Assembly: GCA_022578965.1 (NCBI GenBank)
Contig: MU400771.1
Span: forward strand, 1 to 49,019
Direction: 5' to 3'
Source: Xylaria sp. FL1777
Lineage: Eukaryota; Ascomycota; Sordariomycetes; Xylariales; Xylariaceae
DNA length: 49,019 nucleotides
The notes under the pieces: generated by a model
Told to the model about the DNA's origin: nothing
Database searches by the model: none
Seen by the model: only the letters and a program-made list of their open reading frames with translations
Shown: positions 11,516-23,113 of the stretch, piece by piece
Position numbering within the stretch: the first letter of the stretch is position 1
Layout: each line of letters opens with the position of its first letter
Translations under genes and position numbers: made by a program

Positions 11516-12151
11516 CGCGTGTCTGGGGCCTCGAAACCGTCGCGAACTGTCGAGGGTGACAGAATAGAGTTGTCGCAGGGAATTACGGTGCTTTCTTGAT
11601 CGCGACTTCAATTATTTCGAGAAATTTTGGGTCTAATGGAATTTAATAATGGGAGACGCGATGGGAAGGCGAATATTACTGGCGTGTTTCGTTTGTGGTT
11701 GTCTGTTTAAGCAAGAATTTCTAGGATAGGTACTAGGTACCTACCTAGGTAGATAATTGAAGCTCAATGAAATCCAGTCTGCAGGTGGGTCTGCCTGGAC
11801 ACTGTGGCTGTGGCTGTGGCTGATACGAATGCTGCGCCACAAGACTCCTGTCTGTATCTAAGTAGGTAGCAAGTAGACTGGAATTTAATGGTTCTACCTT
11901 ACAGATGCAGCTGGACCACATATAGTATCTTAATTCTAGCATTCTTCACGGGATGATTGAGCTTAATACAGCATGAGTTTGTCAGATTGTTGTAGGTTCC
12001 TTGCCCTACCCAGTCATTGATCTCATCCGTAACCTGACGGCTCAGAATCCCTTTTGACGCCTATGATACAACTAACACTCCAGTTGTCAGATCGTGTCCA
12101 CTCGTACACCTCAAAAAAATGCCTAGTCATTATACAAGTCGCTGTCCTATT
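11516..12151. other. Intergenic, PRP45 promoter side
   Basis: This 636 bp stretch lies upstream of PRP45 and downstream of the p24 gene, both on the minus strand. It contains a TACCTA/CCTAGG cluster at about 11730-11752 and three copies of a CTGTGG hexamer at 11802-11822. No gene is recognisable. Confidence 0.45.
11802..11822. repeat. CTGTGG hexanucleotide tandem repeat
   Basis: Three and a half head-to-tail copies of a 6-bp unit, without interruption, in the PRP45 upstream region. Confidence 0.8.
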
Positions 12152-12959
12152 TCATACGTAGCCCTTTCTCGCTCCCTGATACCGTTGTTAGTGAGTGTAT
12201 ATAACGCAAACGGACGTGGGATTTGCGATAACGCACCTGGAAGAAGAACCTAACGATGAATACCTGGAGACCGCCCATGGCAACCACCATGACGATTTGG
12301 ATCAAGCTGAAGTTGACAATTCTCGACTCTGTGCTTCGAACCGTACTGAAGTTTCGGTTCTCTCGGGTGCGGAAATATTTCTGGTTTCGAGTGACAGTAG
12401 AGAGTAAGCCCGAGATTTTGTATATGGATTCCTCGAGCACGCTGGTCTGTTCTGGGGAGGAGCCTTGCTTGGCAGGAAGCTGTGCGCGCACTTCGTCCTC
12501 CACCTATTGTAACATCCCGTTAGCCTTATCCTCGCTATCCGTATAGTATAAGGGGAGACGAACCGCAATCTCAAAGTCGACAAATTTCTCCGAGTACGTG
12601 CTCATCTCATTGTTGAAGCAGAATTTATAGTCGCCCAGCTCATTTGCCGTGAAGACAAAATCCCCCTGGCGTTCCTTCTCGCCGTTCAAGATAACCTTGT
12701 CGGATGGGCCCGTAACTTCGTAATCGATATCGAAAGAACCTCCAGATTGCACCTATTGTCCAATTGTCAGTGTTTGCCACATGAAATATGATGGTCAACA
12801 ACGCACAGCAAAGTAGAATGCTATCTTCTGCCCTGTTTTGTGAGGAGTGGTGAAAAAGCAGGCCCGCTCGTTAGCCTGAATTTTGTAGGTTAAAGCAGTC
12901 GCGGATACTAAAGAGACCAGCCAGGCAAGGAGCCCGACTGATAATAACGTTGTCTTCAT
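12152..12959 (-). CDS. p24/emp24/GP25L family cargo receptor
   Basis: Four exons (12959-12807, 12752-12564, 12503-12237, 12175-12152) give 210 residues, the normal length of p24 proteins. A signal peptide (MKTTLLSVGLLAWLVSLVSA) is followed by a GOLD domain. Its two cysteines lie in NERACFF and YKFCFNNEMS. The segment FVDFEIAVEDEVRAQLPA leads to a lumenal coiled coil. The single membrane helix (roughly LIQIVMVVAMGGLQVFIV) precedes a short cytosolic tail, RFFFQGARKGYV, with the aromatic pair used for COPII binding. Proteins of this family cycle between ER and Golgi and sort GPI-anchored and other cargo. The sequence looks closest to the gamma group (yeast Erp-type), but the subgroup is uncertain. 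The last exon is only 8 codons; its intron has a CTAAC branch point. Confidence 0.93.
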
Positions 12960-14138
12960 TTTGTGTCGCGTGGGTGGTGGACCGGAGAATCACCACTGCA
13001 GTCTTCTGGGGAACGGCTAGTCGTAAACACTCTGGCTCGTTGAGACTTGACTTTACCAAACGGCCGCAATGCGGTGGATTATTATTCCAAACACCGATTC
13101 GGCAGGGATGTTAAAGACCCATAAGACCTTTAGCTTCTTTGGTATCGATAAGACTTGACTGGGGACAATCTACATTTATGTGCTTACCTAAGCTTTTGCT
13201 ATAAAAGGTAAAAGGTAAAAGGTAAAAAAAAAAGCTTGCCTTCGTTAGTTCGTATTAAATCTCATTTGATCTATAGCATCTTTATAGGTAGTTATGAAGT
13301 ATGCGACAGCGACATTGGGTTGGGCCACTCCTCGCAATGGTTTGTAAATCATGGACGAAGTGACTGGCGTCTATTATACTATATAACGACGCTAAGCTTC
13401 CATCGTTGACGCTTCTATTGGCGTAAAAGTACACCTAAACTTATCGCTTACTCTACGAATGGATTGTAGCAGTATTTGTGCAAAAGAGGTCATGCTCAAA
13501 GGTTAGATATTTAAACCAATGTTTCGAACCGCTGGGCAAGTAAACTCTGATATTGAGCTGTACATCATCCATTTTATACCCCTTTAACAATCCAGTATTT
13601 TCAGGCCACCATAAGAGCAATACACGTATTTACACAATAGCCAATGCATGATGATCCCTCCTTCCTACAACTAACTATGCTACTGCCCACAATATCTACA
13701 CTCAACTGATCCATACGGTACTAGGTATCATCACAAGCAGGTATTCTACATAAAACGGCCCGACCGTTATTTTTGATAGTGTTTACAACGCGTCGAGTGT
13801 GGGGGGGTTTTTAGTGGACACCAATCTCTCGATATCAATTCTTGATAGGTGCATATCTAAATAAGTTCTCGAACTCTATTAGCACTGGTGTCGTCACAGC
13901 CAGCTCTCAAGGCCTGTTCTCCAAGTCAACCGATGCTCGTCATGCCATGTAGAACAAAAACCTATACAGATGCAATCTCGGTTTTGCACATTCTACTCTA
14001 ACGCAAGCTTTTCTCTCATTCCTGACCATCACGCTTAACCCGCCATTTACCCTAGAAACAAGTCACACTGCTGGTGATCGGCTCATCGTCGAGGAACCCA
14101 CCTTGTCTCGTAACTGATTCACTCGTTCCCCTATTGAG
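12960..14138. promoter_or_regulatory. Divergent promoter region of p24 and PhoD-like genes
   Basis: This 1.18 kb stretch lies between two genes that start in opposite directions. A TATAAAA-containing AAAAGGT tandem repeat sits at about 13198-13233, and an 8-G run lies at 13801-13808. No gene is recognisable. The regulatory role is inferred from orientation. Confidence 0.45.
13203..13233. repeat. AAAAGGT tandem repeat with poly(A)
   Basis: Three exact copies of a 7-bp unit run into 10 A residues, 240 bp upstream of the p24 start. Confidence 0.8.
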
Positions 14139-16204
14139 ATGGCGGCGCGAAGCAGAACAGTCGCTTCTCTGGCGTCGGGTGCTCTCCGGCTAGCCACTTT
14201 GTTTTTCCTGCGCTGGGTATGGTGACCTCATCCGCTTGATCGTCCTGCAGATTAAGGTACTGACATTCCTCGCAGGCCGCAGTCCCTGTAAGTATCTAGA
14301 CAAGTTCACTCCAGGCATCATAGCAATCGTGATATCATGATCAGCCACATTCCAGCCATTTGCTGATGAAAATAGCCTCTCTTACCTGTGATTTACACCC
14401 TTTTTGCTATTTATATCACGGCTTTCGTCTCCAACTACCTCAGCGAGTCCAAATACGATGTCGTGGACGAGGTCGATGTGAGAGTGCAAGACAATATCCT
14501 TAACCAGGATGCACTTGACGCGGAGGAAACGGACGAGGCCATCGTGGAAGAAAAGGTCGCTATTAAAGAGACAATCTGCGCCATCGAGAAGCCGCCAAAC
14601 CGCTTGAAGACGCTCCTCACTGGCGCCCCAAGTCCCAGCAGCCTCTTCTCCACAATACTTACCTTGCTCATCAATGTTGCGTGCTTAGCCGCGGTCACCG
14701 ACTTCGTGTATTCTCCGAAATGGTATTATCCCAGTCATGATCTATCCTTTGCTAGGGTCGGCTACGTCTCCGATTCCGAGGCAAAGCTGTTGATCCGGGA
14801 GCCTGACCAGGCGAAAATGCCTATTACGATACAACTCCACGCCAAGAATACTCAGGCGCCGTTCGACAACCCATTGTGGCAGGAAGTCGGAAGCGTCAAA
14901 TCAACCACGCAAGACTCAGACTACACTGCAGTAGTTACACTTCCCCTATCTCGTTCTAAACAGCAAGTGTACGAATGGACTACCTCTAATAACCATTCGG
15001 GCGAATTTACCGCTGCTCCGAAGCCAGGGGTTATGCCAGAACTCTTTGACGGCAAATTCACTTTCTTATCAACATCTTGCATCGTGCCCCGACTACCTTA
15101 TAACCCTTTTGACCACCCGTTAGCTTTCCCTGGAATGAGACATCTAGCTAAGGTTCTACCAAGCCTTGGCGCGCAATTCATGCTTTTCCTGGGAGATTTT
15201 ATTTATATTGAGGTACCACATCAGTTCGGACAATCGGTCGAGAATTACAGGCAAAAGTATCGGCAAGTTTACGCGTCTCCAGATTGGCCCGCTATCGGCC
15301 AAAACCTCAGCTGGATTCATGTTCTCGACGACCATGAGATTTCAAATGATTGGGATTTGCAGTCAACAGGAGTCTACCAAACCGCCGTTGACCCTTGGCA
15401 CCATTACCAAACTGCTGTAAACCCCCCAGAAGCAAGGAGGGCTGTAGGAGCCGGTCTCATTCCTCGTAATGGAACCACTTACTTTTCATTCACCCAAGGG
15501 CCTGCATCGTTCTTCATGCTTGACACTCGAACATACCGCTCCAGGAACTCCGAGCCTTTTGATAGTGTCAACAAAACAATGCTGGGACAGACGCAGCTTG
15601 AGGATTTTATTTACTGGTTACGCCAACCCGAACCTAAGGGAGTAAAATGGAAGATTGTGGCCAGTTCTGTACCGTTCACCAAGAACTGGAAAGTCAACAC
15701 CAAAGATACTTGGGGTGGCTTCCTGGTCGAGCGTAGGAAGATACTAGAAGCTATGTGGGACGTTGGTAATCTCGGCATAGGTGTAGTAGTTTTGTCAGGC
15801 GATCGTCATGAGTTTGGTGCCACGGCATTCCCACCACCGCATGATAGCAAGTGGCCCGAAGCCGTCACAGTTCATGAATTTTCTGCCAGCCCGCTAAACC
15901 AATTCTACTCACCCGTCCCTACCTACATGCAAACGGACGGCGAGGACATAAAACTGAAGTAAGTTCATCCGAACTATAATTGTGATTTATGATACTAATT
16001 ATTGACGCGCTTAGATACATCAATTTCGGACATTCGAAATTCGGTGCTATTACAATCGAGAAGCTCTCAAATGAGCAAAGCAGCTTAAAGTATACTGCAT
16101 ACATAGACGGAGCCAACGCGTGGAATTTGACAATTCTATCGCCAGTCACTGCTTATACCCCTCGGGTTGGAGGTTCCTTTTGGGAAAGATTGAGGGGGCT
16201 CTAA
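14139..16204 (+). CDS. PhoD-like metallophosphatase, membrane-anchored
   Basis: The main exon is 14376-15958 and the last exon 16015-16204. The N-terminal exon is probably 14139-14216 (MAARSRTVASLASGALRL), joined through one or two small exons that I cannot fix. A 12-bp exon at 14275-14286 would keep the frame and give about 620 residues. Two hydrophobic segments occur early: IYTLFAIYITAFVSNYL and, after an acidic loop, LFSTILTLLINVACLAAVTD. The phosphatase domain has the PhoD set of metal ligands in order: STSCIVPRLPYN, FLGDFIYIEVPHQ, VLDDHEISNDW, FFMLDTRTYRS and VVLSGDRHEFG. Such proteins are calcium/iron-type phosphodiesterases or phosphomonoesterases. The fungal membrane-bound clade has no settled substrate. 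The C-terminal exon reads YINFGHSKFGAITIEKL, in register with the family. Confidence is high for the domain and low for the first 30 residues. Confidence 0.87.
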
Positions 16205-16643
16205 ATGCTTATACAGTTAGTTCGGGTCGTCAAATTCTAGATACCTTTCTCACAACCTGCTACATCGATCGATTCTCCAAGAGTTCGATAGACCAGGCTT
16301 CCACTGCAAAGAATGGTGGGCTAGAGTTTTCTCATATATCGCGTGTTAATAGAACGGCAATAAATTAGCCACAGAAACACTTCTTATCAAATCATCACAA
16401 ACTACAGACTCTTTCACCCCCCGTATAACGAGTTTGCGAATCACTATTATTCTAACACAAGCTCTCCAACTCCTCTCAATTCCCATCCTAACTCTGCACT
16501 AAATCTACCTATTCTGTCTTGATACCGCCTGCAAGCTGCGACTTGTATTCAAACACTCCCCCTTTCTCTTAGATTCTCGACTGTTCCTCTAACACGGGAC
16601 CCATCGACGATGTAGATCGCCCTCTCTCTCCCTCTCTCTATTG
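16205..16643. other. Convergent 3' region with pyrimidine tract
   Basis: This 439 bp stretch separates the ends of two convergent genes and should hold both 3' UTRs. A CT-rich tract lies at about 16620-16640, next to the stop codon of the minus-strand gene. No gene is recognisable. Confidence 0.45.
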
Positions 16644-18604
16644 CTATATCCGCTCCGAACCCGGTCCTCGCACAGAGACCTTCGAGACCTCTCCTCCGTC
16701 GTCGTCTCCCTCGCCCTCGTAAATCGGTGGTCGGCACGGCGTCGTCGGCGGCCGCGGCCGTGTGAAGAACGCCGGTCTCGGCATCTCGACCGCGCCGCAC
16801 CTAGCAAAAGACACATCGGCGTCATTGGATCTGTCGCTTGCGTTGCGTGGCCGGCTCTTCATGGCCAGCTTCAGCGGCTCTGGGACCGCTGACAGGTGCC
16901 GCGCGATGAACCCTTGGATGCGGCTCGGTGTAGGTGTGCTTCGTGGCGGGGTTGTCGCGCTTTGGATGATGGTGTCTTGGTGCGTGCCGTAGCCTATCTC
17001 GAATGAGAAATTCCTTCGCGGCGCTGTGGTGCCTTTTTGGTGTATTTGTTTCTGGGTCGCTTGGTTCATTGCTGGTGGTTTGTGGTCGTTATTTGGTGCC
17101 ACGACGTTTACGACATGTGGCTCGCCCGGTGCACCTGTAGATAGCTGGCTAGCTTCCGCTGTTCGCGGCTGCTCGGGAGCTTTCGGCTCGGGTAGTTCTC
17201 GGAGCGAGTCCATGTATTCGGTTACGTCGTATTCTGCGTAGGGAGGACGCTTCTTGTTTCTGGTATTCTGGGCTGCACCCTCTAAACTGGCTTGGACGGA
17301 AGCACCGATAGGCACAGCGAGCTGCCCTTCAGTAGTGGCTTGTCCGTCGCGATCCTTATCTGGGATCAGCATCAGCATTGTCTGCATATCCGTAGTATTG
17401 GATCACGCGTTTCAGAGACTCTCTCTTATCTTGCATACTCATCTTCTGACCCTTTGCGGGAGGCCTTGGCCATGGCGAGACGTCGTCCTGTCGGTCATCG
17501 CTTTTCGCCTGCGACTTCCGTGGCACTATATTACTTGTCCGCTGTTCTAAGGCTAGGCCTTGCAGTTGCTGAGATCTCATTCCCGTCAAGTCCGGTGATA
17601 TTGACAGTGGAGGTCCTAGTACTTCTTTCGTATGGCTGGGGACTTGGCGTGAGGTGCTGTACCTAGGCATGTCTCTTGGTCCCTGTTTATATCAGTTGAT
17701 ATCGCCACGAGGCGGTGCATAATGAGGTATTCATGATGATACTTACCATGACTGGTCGCCGTGGTATATATATTCCCGTGTGGTTCTGTGGACCTGCAGT
17801 GTGGTGTTGCACCACAGATGAAGACTGTACAAGGTCTCCTCTTAACCGTGAGCCAAGTGAATTCTCCTGATTATTTGGATGGGGACGCGCTCGTTTGTCG
17901 TGAGTTGCGGATGTGATATTTGCTTGTATAGATTCATTGCGTCCTCTATCGCCGGGAAACTGGTCGATTTCTAGACCGCCTCCTTGCACTGGATTTGAAG
18001 GGGATATATAATCGCTTCTAGCTGTCTGATTTCCATGATGTTGCGTCGAGTGGCGGTTTCTTTGGTGAGTCGACCCTCCTAGCTCGTGAAGAACATTCCG
18101 GTCCTGGTCAATACCATTATGCTCTTCAGCCCCCCTTCTGTAAGTATTGGGGCTAGGTGCTTGGTCTTGAAGTGTATCGGAACGGACTAGGCCGTCCTCA
18201 ACAAGTCGTGGTACAGCATTATTGGCGTTACCGAAAGGCCTCTTGAATTTGCGGGTGGTACTCTGAACATTTCGGCCGGTAGGATTGGCGCGCTCACTAA
18301 CATGGGGTCGGCATTTTTGGAATTGGAGGTATATGAACCCGATGCTAAATAGTACGAAGAATAAAAGTAGTATAATCGATACCACAAGCGCTCCTTGATG
18401 TGGTACAGGCTTGTTGAAGGAAAGTGTCGAGACGAGGATGGCGCCGACGGAAAAGACGACGAGCGAGAAGCCCAAGAATGGTACTATCTTGTATATGACG
18501 GCTCGCACAAACCTTGTACTAGAACTGGTATCATGCACCAAACTTTCCCCTACCCCTTTCTCCAGTTCACCTTCGGCTGGGCCAGAGTTGGGGTTCATTG
18601 CCAT
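16644..18604 (-). CDS. Hypothetical two-helix membrane protein with long disordered tail
   Basis: Not recognised as any named family. The best model has three exons (18604-17747, 17682-17439, 17359-16644), total 605 residues. Residues 1-35 are hydrophilic. Two strongly hydrophobic helices follow: IVPFLGFSLVVFSVGAILVS and VVSIILLLFFVLFSIGFIYL. A short loop, FNKPVPHQG, separates them. The remaining 500 residues are polar and low in complexity, rich in Asn, Gln, Pro, Arg and Ser, with many potential phosphorylation sites and a YAEYDVTEYMDSLRELPEPK acidic patch. The tail is probably cytosolic and disordered. The first intron is canonical. The second relies on a GTATGC donor at 17438 and a CCCAG acceptor at 17360; the frame changes there, so a one-base error is the alternative. 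The start at 18604 is the first ATG with a plausible N-terminus; an upstream ATG at 18691 is possible. Confidence 0.65.
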
Positions 18605-21600
18605 TGTTCGGCGACCTGCTTGCCGGGGTAAGGAATTGCCCTCGCAACTACGGTGAAGTGTGCGACATCGAGCCGCTTGTATACTCCTCATACGTCAGGT
18701 ACAAAGAGAATGTAGTCGCGCCTCGAAATATGCTGCATGTTCTAGGAGAAACTGTGTCAATGTATTATTTGGCTTGCTGAAATGTTACAGCCTGCTATCT
18801 AAGACTCGAACATCTAGAATGTAGAAGGAGGTTCCATATCCGACCATCTTGGGTTTCTATACCTTGTTTCCTACATAATTGACGTAGAACTTTCATGGTG
18901 CCATATCCATATGTAAGGCGGGCATAGATAGTATACTACCGTTATAACTTTGCGACGTCCGCAGCTCACTGCGATGCTAGAATCTTGTTTGGGTTACATA
19001 ATGAGATAAAATACACAGTTTAGGGTAATCTAGATTATCATGTTAACCATGTTTTATAAAGAAAATCAGTTGAACTCGTAGGCATGTTCATATTTCTGGA
19101 TACTACGTATGTGAATTTGATATGGTTGAAAGTCTCCGCCATGCCACTCAACCAAGAGATCATCCTTAGGGGAAAAACAATCCATGCCTACAGTTTACTA
19201 TTCTTTTGACACATACTTGGAAAAAGCTTTTCATCATTTTGAAAGTCCAGTCTGATAGTAAATGCTAGGTTGCAATGACCTAAACTTTGGAGCCGATGAA
19301 TACTCAAAGAGAAAGGTTGTATCATAGCAAGATAGCACTTGGTGTGCTATTTGCACTAACATCTCAAAATGCATCTAAACAGCAAGTAGCCCAATAGATG
19401 AAATGTTCAATGTTGCGGACATATATGTCGATGAAACAATAACGACGTCATTTTGCTCTTTTAAATTCAATAAGTCACTGGAAATATAATTATGAATTGC
19501 TAATACTATACAACACCAGTATTTCACAATAATGTTCTAAGCCTTAAGTCATAAAATGTGCTACCGGTTCATACCTCACCGTGCAATGTCTACCTACTGG
19601 AACGTCTACTCACGATGACGACTTTGGCCGCTTGTCTTGTCCGTGGGGGTAGCTTATCTGAAAACGTGCGAACCTGACATGGGATCTAAGTTAACCAAGG
19701 TTTGGTACCGCACGTGCTTGTCTCGAAAATCAGCTCATATGTGCTAAGAGAATCATTCATTATAACAGGATACTGCACAGAGCTGGTCGATTCTTGAGCG
19801 AGTGGGCAGATCTCGAATCGGCCAAGGCGCAGCAAATGTGTCGTTTGATACCCGGGCGACCATAATACTTCTATTAACTGGTTCGGTATCTGATGTTTAG
19901 AGTGTTGTGGAGTGTATATAGTAGGGTACGTTGGTTATAGTCAGTCAGTCAATCGCTGTAGCGAATCGCACACCCAACACCCAACCAGTCATTTGTCTAG
20001 CCAAACTGAACGCAATCAAGGGAATCCTAATAGATAACGAGCCTCAATTGTACCTGATGACTAATGGTTAATTAGTTCAGCTCCCCAGGCCGCCAAGCCT
20101 AAAGTGCAATTTCAAGTGATAGGGCATGATGACAACCTACCAATACAAGCGCGGCTAACTGATGATCTTAGGGCACCGGGCTATAAAAGCACTGACATAG
20201 GCACCATGCACGGACTCTGAGGTTTCCAGATACGACCCTCGTTTATGACGATTTTTCCAGAAGACGTCCCCATTGTTTTCGAGTTCGTTGCACGTTCAGT
20301 TTCGAGATATGTCCTGTTATATGTGTTTGTGTCAGGCTCTTGTTGACTGTTAGGTTGAGTGATGTTGGCTTTGATCTGCGAAGTGTTGAAAACACTCGAT
20401 ACCTCTTAAGTATACTTAGCACACGTACTTACGTTGCTTTCTTTCTTCGTAGATCTCACGACCTGACTGCACACTGCGACTGGAACCAATGACACAAGAT
20501 ACTTAGGATCCGTCCCGAGGCAACGTCACCGCATACTTAGTTATTGACAGAGCTAAGCTTGAGTTAGGTAGGTAACCCCTTCCGGCATAGGGGACTGTAC
20601 ACTAGTGCAGAATCTGGCGCTTTGATATCTTGGCGTGCAGCTGAAGAAGCATTCTGTAGCCACTCGTATTCGCCTCGACCTGTTTATTTATCTATCTAGT
20701 CTAGACCCCGTTCTGTATTGAAAATCGTAGAAGAGCGATGCTTCGTCGATAAGTCTTCTTACAATTTGCACAATTCTCTCTCTGACCTTACACAAAATAA
20801 AGCGATGAGAATAGCATTCAGTACCAGAGAAGGGCATTTTGCGTACCTATGCGGAATAATCAGGCAGCTTACCCCAATCAAGTAACCTGTGCTTCGAGTG
20901 TCGTTCGCTGTCAATTATCAGTGCTGAGGGGGATTAATGGAGCCGAATTCGGGGTTTAGTTTCTAGAAACCTAGGCACAGCAGTCCTATATTTCTAGGCA
21001 TTTATCGTACACATGTGAATATCTGGGGAGAAAAAAACCAAGAAAAACTGTTCTCGAAGAATGGAAGCCGTCTCAGCTCTTCGAGATCATCATAGCGTTG
21101 GATCGAAACATTCAGCATTGAACGAAGTTCGGCAACCTTTTCTAAACAATGTGATTATCTCCGTACACTGACCGTCTTTGATAACGCCCCCCTGTTATGT
21201 AATCTACCGACATGCAGTAATTGATGCTCTAGTGTGCAAGCCTCTGCACAACTTCCCCTGCTAGTGCTGTTACAACTTCGTTTACACTAACGTACCAAAC
21301 CCCTCCAGGGGAACTGAATGGTGAACCCGGACAGGGGTAGTATCTTGGAAAGAGTTCTAACATGGGAATCTCGACATGTTGCGTGCGTCTTATAAGCGGT
21401 CTTATACGATCTGGGACATGGTGTCGATAGACTAACTAGTACCCACCCCCCGGGTTCCGTCCGGGGAGGGCATCCGTCAAATATCAACCTACGGAATCCC
21501 CAGAACTTTTTACGTGCTGGACTAGGGAGCGCACTTACATTGTACTATCCAGCATACGCATCCTTCCTATACTACAATAATGTTAGGTCATCAGCCTCAG

Positions 21601-21835
21601 AAACCGGTGAGTTGGTAGTTTACAGTAGCTCTCATAACAATCCATAGCTAACTAACTTAGCTATTTCCTGAGAGACGGCCTTAGTTGAATCCTACTTATT
21701 TGTAGAGTGAAAAACGCCGCCACTTCCTCATGAGAAACAAAGATTACTCCTCCCCCCATAAACCCTCCCGCTTGACCTGCTCATGGTCTACACGTGCGGA
21801 TCTTATGAGATGATTGAGATCTTTTGCTTCCAGTG
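18605..21835. other. Gene-free stretch of 3.2 kb
   Basis: The largest gap in the window. Apart from a few open frames under 70 codons I find no protein, tRNA-like fold or repeat family. Composition is moderately AT-rich around 18,950-19,560. A TATAAAA box (GGCTATAAAAGC, 20,180-20,191) is present but no credible reading frame follows it. The stretch must contain the promoters of the minus-strand membrane protein and of the plus-strand PTH11-like gene. Confidence 0.5.
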
Positions 21836-23113
21836 ATGGCGGCAACAGATACTACGGCTCCGCTCGTCCAGGGCTTCGCCTGGGTTATCACGGCATTGTC
21901 ACTGTTGGCCGTTAACCTGAGATTATACATCAAGTGGAAATACCGGGGGAAATTATGGTACGACGACTATATCCTCGTAGCTTCGGTGGTAAGCATCGTC
22001 AACCCAGTATTTTGGAGCATGTTCGCCCCTGACTTTTTGTGTAAGGTATTCCTCGTGACGAATGCTAGCCTAGTCCAGAGAACCGTTGATTTGGGATTTG
22101 GCCGGCACATCGAAGAGATAGCCGCCGAGAAGCCACAGAATATTCGCGCGATTCTCATGCACCTGCAGGTTTTATCCGGCGTTGTACGTATTTCGACTAC
22201 CCTCGCCCGGATTAGCTTTGCAACTACGTTGCTCCGATTGGCGGATGAAAGAGAGAAACGGTTCGTTTGGTGTGCGATTACGACACTGCCGGCCGTGGCG
22301 ATACCGTCGATTATTTTCCCCTTTGTCGCGTGTATACCGTATGACAAGATCTTTGATCCTTCCGTCTCGGGCACGTGCATTGATGGAGGCGTGAGCATCG
22401 GATATTTTTATTTCGAGGCGGGTTCGTGAGAGTTGACCTCGGTGAAAGGGACCCAAGCTAACAAGGTTCTTATAGCATATACCTCCTTTATTGATTTCGC
22501 ATTAGTAGTGGTCCCTTGGCGGATTTTGTCGAGACTACAGGTGTGAACACTAATACCACCAAATGTCCCCTTTTCCAAGTCACTGACGGGATCCGATAGT
22601 TGCGTCGTGTTGAAAAACTGGGAGCGAGTTTTGCTATGAGCCTTGGCGTTCTGTAAGTATTATTTATCACTACCACCTCAGGGGCCACCTACTAATCCCT
22701 CTAGGTCTGGTGTTGTTACGATTGTGAAGGCCGCCTACACAACGCAAATAAGGGATCCTGATTTCACTTGTATGCCGATATCCTGTCTGGTGTGCTCATG
22801 GGGTCTTGGTACTGACTATTACGCTGAAGATTCCAGTACGGCACTCGCGATTTGGAACATGGTCGAGCCGGCATCCGTCATCATTGCGACCTCTCTCCCT
22901 AACCTGCGCGTTTTCATCGTCAAAAACTCGCAGCATCTGAAAGCCAGTTTCAGAATAGGATCAACCAGTCGGCTAGGTAGTGGGGGAAAACCAAGAAAAA
23001 TCGATGATATTTACATGGAAAATGTGCAGAGTACCAGTATGCATTCCGGAGTTTTTTTTTTATTTACCGTATCGACAGAACATCCACCCTCACAAGCTCC
23101 CATACGCCCCTGA
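21836..23113 (+). CDS. PTH11-like rhodopsin-domain integral membrane protein
   Basis: Six exons (21836-21988, 22046-22421, 22476-22540, 22600-22652, 22705-22769, 22830-23113) add up to 996 bp in one frame, 331 residues. The first helix (VITALSLLAVNLRLYIKWKY) and the LWYDDYILV motif mark the fungal rhodopsin-domain family, annotated as Pth11-like or satratoxin-SatC-like integral membrane proteins. Further signatures are LVQRTVDLGFGRH, IRAILMHLQVLSGVVR, SFIDFALVVVPWRILSRLQ, KLGASFAMSLGVL and AIWNMVEPASVIIATSLPNLR. Seven helices are expected. Some relatives are surface sensors; most have no known ligand. Two of the introns (57 and 60 bp) keep the reading frame open and are inferred from family spacing. 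The C-terminal tail after the last helix is short and has no CFEM domain. Confidence 0.85.

Noticed and set aside
18605..21835. Possible transposon remnants in the long gap.
   Set aside because: No terminal repeats, no integrase/transposase-like frames and no strong AT bias were found by eye.
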